From assembly GCA_964409355.1 (NCBI GenBank), contig CAYPDC010000174.1, positions 1 through 6,548 on the forward strand: a stretch of DNA of 6,548 bases, read 5' to 3'. Below are positions 5,580 to 6,548 of the stretch, piece after piece. The number at the start of each line of letters is the position of its first letter. Positions within the stretch are counted from its first letter, which is position 1. Source of the DNA: PCC-10605 sp964409355 (GTDB lineage: Bacteria; Cyanobacteriota; Cyanobacteriia; Cyanobacteriales; Cyanobacteriaceae). Made by a program: the position numbers and the translations under genes. The notes under the pieces are model-generated. The model ran no database searches, was not told where the DNA came from, and was given only the letters and a program-made list of their open reading frames with translations.

Positions 5580-6125
5580 TTACCACAAAAATAATTGGTT
5601 AATGAACAATTCTAAATTAGGAAAAGATTGAGGTTTAATTATACCTTCAGAAACAATTTTTGTGATGTGATAATCGCCGTTTTCAGGACTCAAAAAAATA
5701 TGAACTTGACGATTATTAATATCAGCAACCCAATACTCTTTTATCCCTTCTTGAGCATAAATTCTTTTCTTGTCATTAAGATCGTAATTTAAGGTTTTAT
5801 TCGAGATTTCAATTAACCAGAAAATATCTTCAGAATACGGATGTCTATTTTTGTACTGAGTTGAAGGCATTTTGACTATGGCTATATCAGGCTCTGGTTC
5901 GGAATTAACTAATGTCACGGGATGTGCTTCTTTTACTAATGCCAATCCTTTTAAAAGCCGACGAAGATAATCCACTCCACTTTCAGTTACATAGCTATGT
6001 AATGGACTTTCTGGAGGCATCTCTACCAATTCTCCTTCTAATAGTTCTACATTTTTATGGGCTAATACTCCATTATCAATTAGATTATGATAATCCTCTA
6101 ACGACCATTTCATTAAGGTTTTCAT
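5580..6125 (-). CDS. Uma2 family PD-(D/E)XK nuclease-like protein (paralogue A)
   Basis: 181 aa, complete. EPEPDIAI (76-83, Asp80), FWLIEISNKT (102-111, Glu106), DLNDKKRIY with Lys119-120, and KEYWVADI (129-136) are the Uma2 hallmarks. It aligns without gaps to paralogue C at 2984-3529. I chose ATG 6125 because it matches the start of C and of the 5' fragment at 3689; an in-frame TTG at 6140 would add MNIAV. It precedes gene B by 8 bases, so A and B are probably co-transcribed. A promoter candidate lies about 85-110 bases upstream. The first 90 bases are identical to the fragment at 3600-3689. No strong Shine-Dalgarno site is visible. The family's cellular role is not established. Confidence 0.9.
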   Translation of the reverse strand: MKTLMKWSLEDYHNLIDNGVLAHKNVELLEGELVEMPPESPLHSYVTESGVDYLRRLLKGLALVKEAHPVTLVNSEPEPDIAIVKMPSTQYKNRHPYSEDIFWLIEISNKTLNYDLNDKKRIYAQEGIKEYWVADINNRQVHIFLSPENGDYHITKIVSEGIIKPQSFPNLELFINQLFLW

Positions 6126-6208
6126 AACGGCTATATTCAAGATTGGATTTCGATCGAGATAACATAAAGATTAACATAAAACTTTTTTTAACATAATTAT
6201 TTCTTTGT

Positions 6209-6238
6209 TATATATGTGCAAGTACGATAATGTAACAA
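6209..6238 (-). promoter_or_regulatory. Candidate promoter for the Uma2 A-B pair
   Basis: On the minus strand TTGTTA (6238-6233) is followed after 18 bases by TATATA (6214-6209), close to sigma-70-type boxes. It lies 84 bases before the ATG at 6125, in AT-rich DNA with three TTATGTTA-like strings closer to the gene. AT-rich sequence produces such matches by chance, so confidence is low. Confidence 0.3.
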
Positions 6239-6269
6239 AAAGGTAGTTTTTCTACTCAATTTAATCGAG

Positions 6270-6346
6270 TGCGATGCCGAAGGCACAGACTTCGCCTGCC
6301 CGCACCTTTTGGGAATTCGATCTTTTAGGGATCGAACCTTTTGGGA
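6270..6346. repeat. Degenerate ~16-bp repeat array 2 with a HIP1-like GCGATGCC stretch
   Basis: Three units resemble ATCGNACCTTTTGGGA at about 6298-6314, 6315-6330 and 6331-6346. To their left, 6270-6297 is a GC-rich stretch (GCGATGCCGAAGGC, then GACTTCGCCTGCC) that can pair imperfectly with itself. The array sits immediately downstream, on the minus strand, of the Uma2 3' remnant, the same position as array 1 relative to gene B. Confidence 0.6.
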
Positions 6347-6364
6347 TGATAAAAAGTTATTAAT

Positions 6365-6490
6365 TCAAAGACTTAACCAACTAAATATTTGTTGAGCTGA
6401 TAGTGTTAAATTTTCCTGTAAATCTTCTAAAACAGTTAATTTGTCTTCATTGGACTTGATTTCAGGAAATTGATTGGGTTTTAATATCAT
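6365..6490 (-). pseudogene. C-terminal remnant of a Uma2 gene of the B type
   Basis: Forty-one codons read MILKPNQFPEIKSNEDKLTV and on to SAQQIFSWLSL, ending in TGA 6365-6367. They align with the ancestral, frame-corrected end of gene B (KVNQFPIIKFNEDNLTILED to FSWLTL). Upstream the frame stays open only for NMRNVGI before a stop, and nothing there resembles the Uma2 catalytic region. The remnant keeps the ancestral frame that gene B has lost. The window ends 58 bases further on, with no gene seen in 6491-6548. Confidence 0.82.
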
Positions 6491-6548
6491 AATACCCACA
6501 TTCCGCATATTTCAACAGATTACTGAAGTTAACACGAGATAGGTATTG

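Noticed and set aside
5912..6127. Plus-strand 71-aa open frame with a hydrophobic stretch
   Set aside because: It is antisense to the conserved N-terminal half of Uma2 gene A. The apparent membrane segment is an effect of the reverse complement.
1..6548. tRNA or rRNA genes
   Set aside because: I saw no cloverleaf-like segment or rRNA-like stretch on either strand by eye. A tRNAscan run would settle it.

Overview
The window looks like an accessory region of an AT-rich cyanobacterial chromosome. The evidence is two exact HIP1 octamers (GCGATCGC at 3853-3860 and 4901-4908), several Uma2-family nuclease genes, a DUF2887/DUF4351 (Rpn/PD-(D/E)XK-type) gene, and the short G- or C-rich palindromic repeats common in cyanobacteria. 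No species can be named from the sequence alone.

Left part (1-1829): a gene-free leader holds a GC-rich double stem-loop (about 136-167) and a triple 8-bp repeat (249-272). It is followed by the only clearly intact, well-initiated gene, a plus-strand fusion of a DNA adenine methyltransferase with an Mrr-like PD-(D/E)XK nuclease domain (354-1829). It could be a one-protein restriction-modification system.

Right part (1849-6548): everything lies on the minus strand and much of it is decayed. From left to right: the last ~60 codons of a GGDEF diguanylate cyclase; a DUF433-type HTH protein that loses its family similarity after residue ~95; the C-terminal 42 codons of an IS607-type serine recombinase; a 101-bp MITE; an N-terminal NAD-dependent epimerase scrap with a frameshift; an intact Uma2 gene (C); a 5' scrap of another Uma2 gene; a DUF2887-DUF4351 gene broken by a 121-bp MITE and a nonsense codon; the last codons of a second DUF4351 protein; a degenerate ~16-bp repeat array; a frameshifted Uma2 gene (B); an intact Uma2 gene (A), probably co-transcribed with B; a second repeat array; and the 3' end of a further Uma2 gene.

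The best-supported unusual result is the MITE at 4465-4585. It has a 2-bp TA target duplication, and removing it with one TA restores the DUF2887 reading frame exactly, directly before the codon of the presumed catalytic Glu. The two MITEs share their ends but carry unrelated palindromic cores. The Uma2 and DUF4351 scraps, with a 92-bp exact duplication and a ~145-bp duplicated 3'-end block, point to repeated recombination among PD-(D/E)XK gene copies. I do not see convincing evidence for a wholly new multi-gene system; the region reads as a nuclease-rich gene graveyard beside an intact methyltransferase-nuclease gene.
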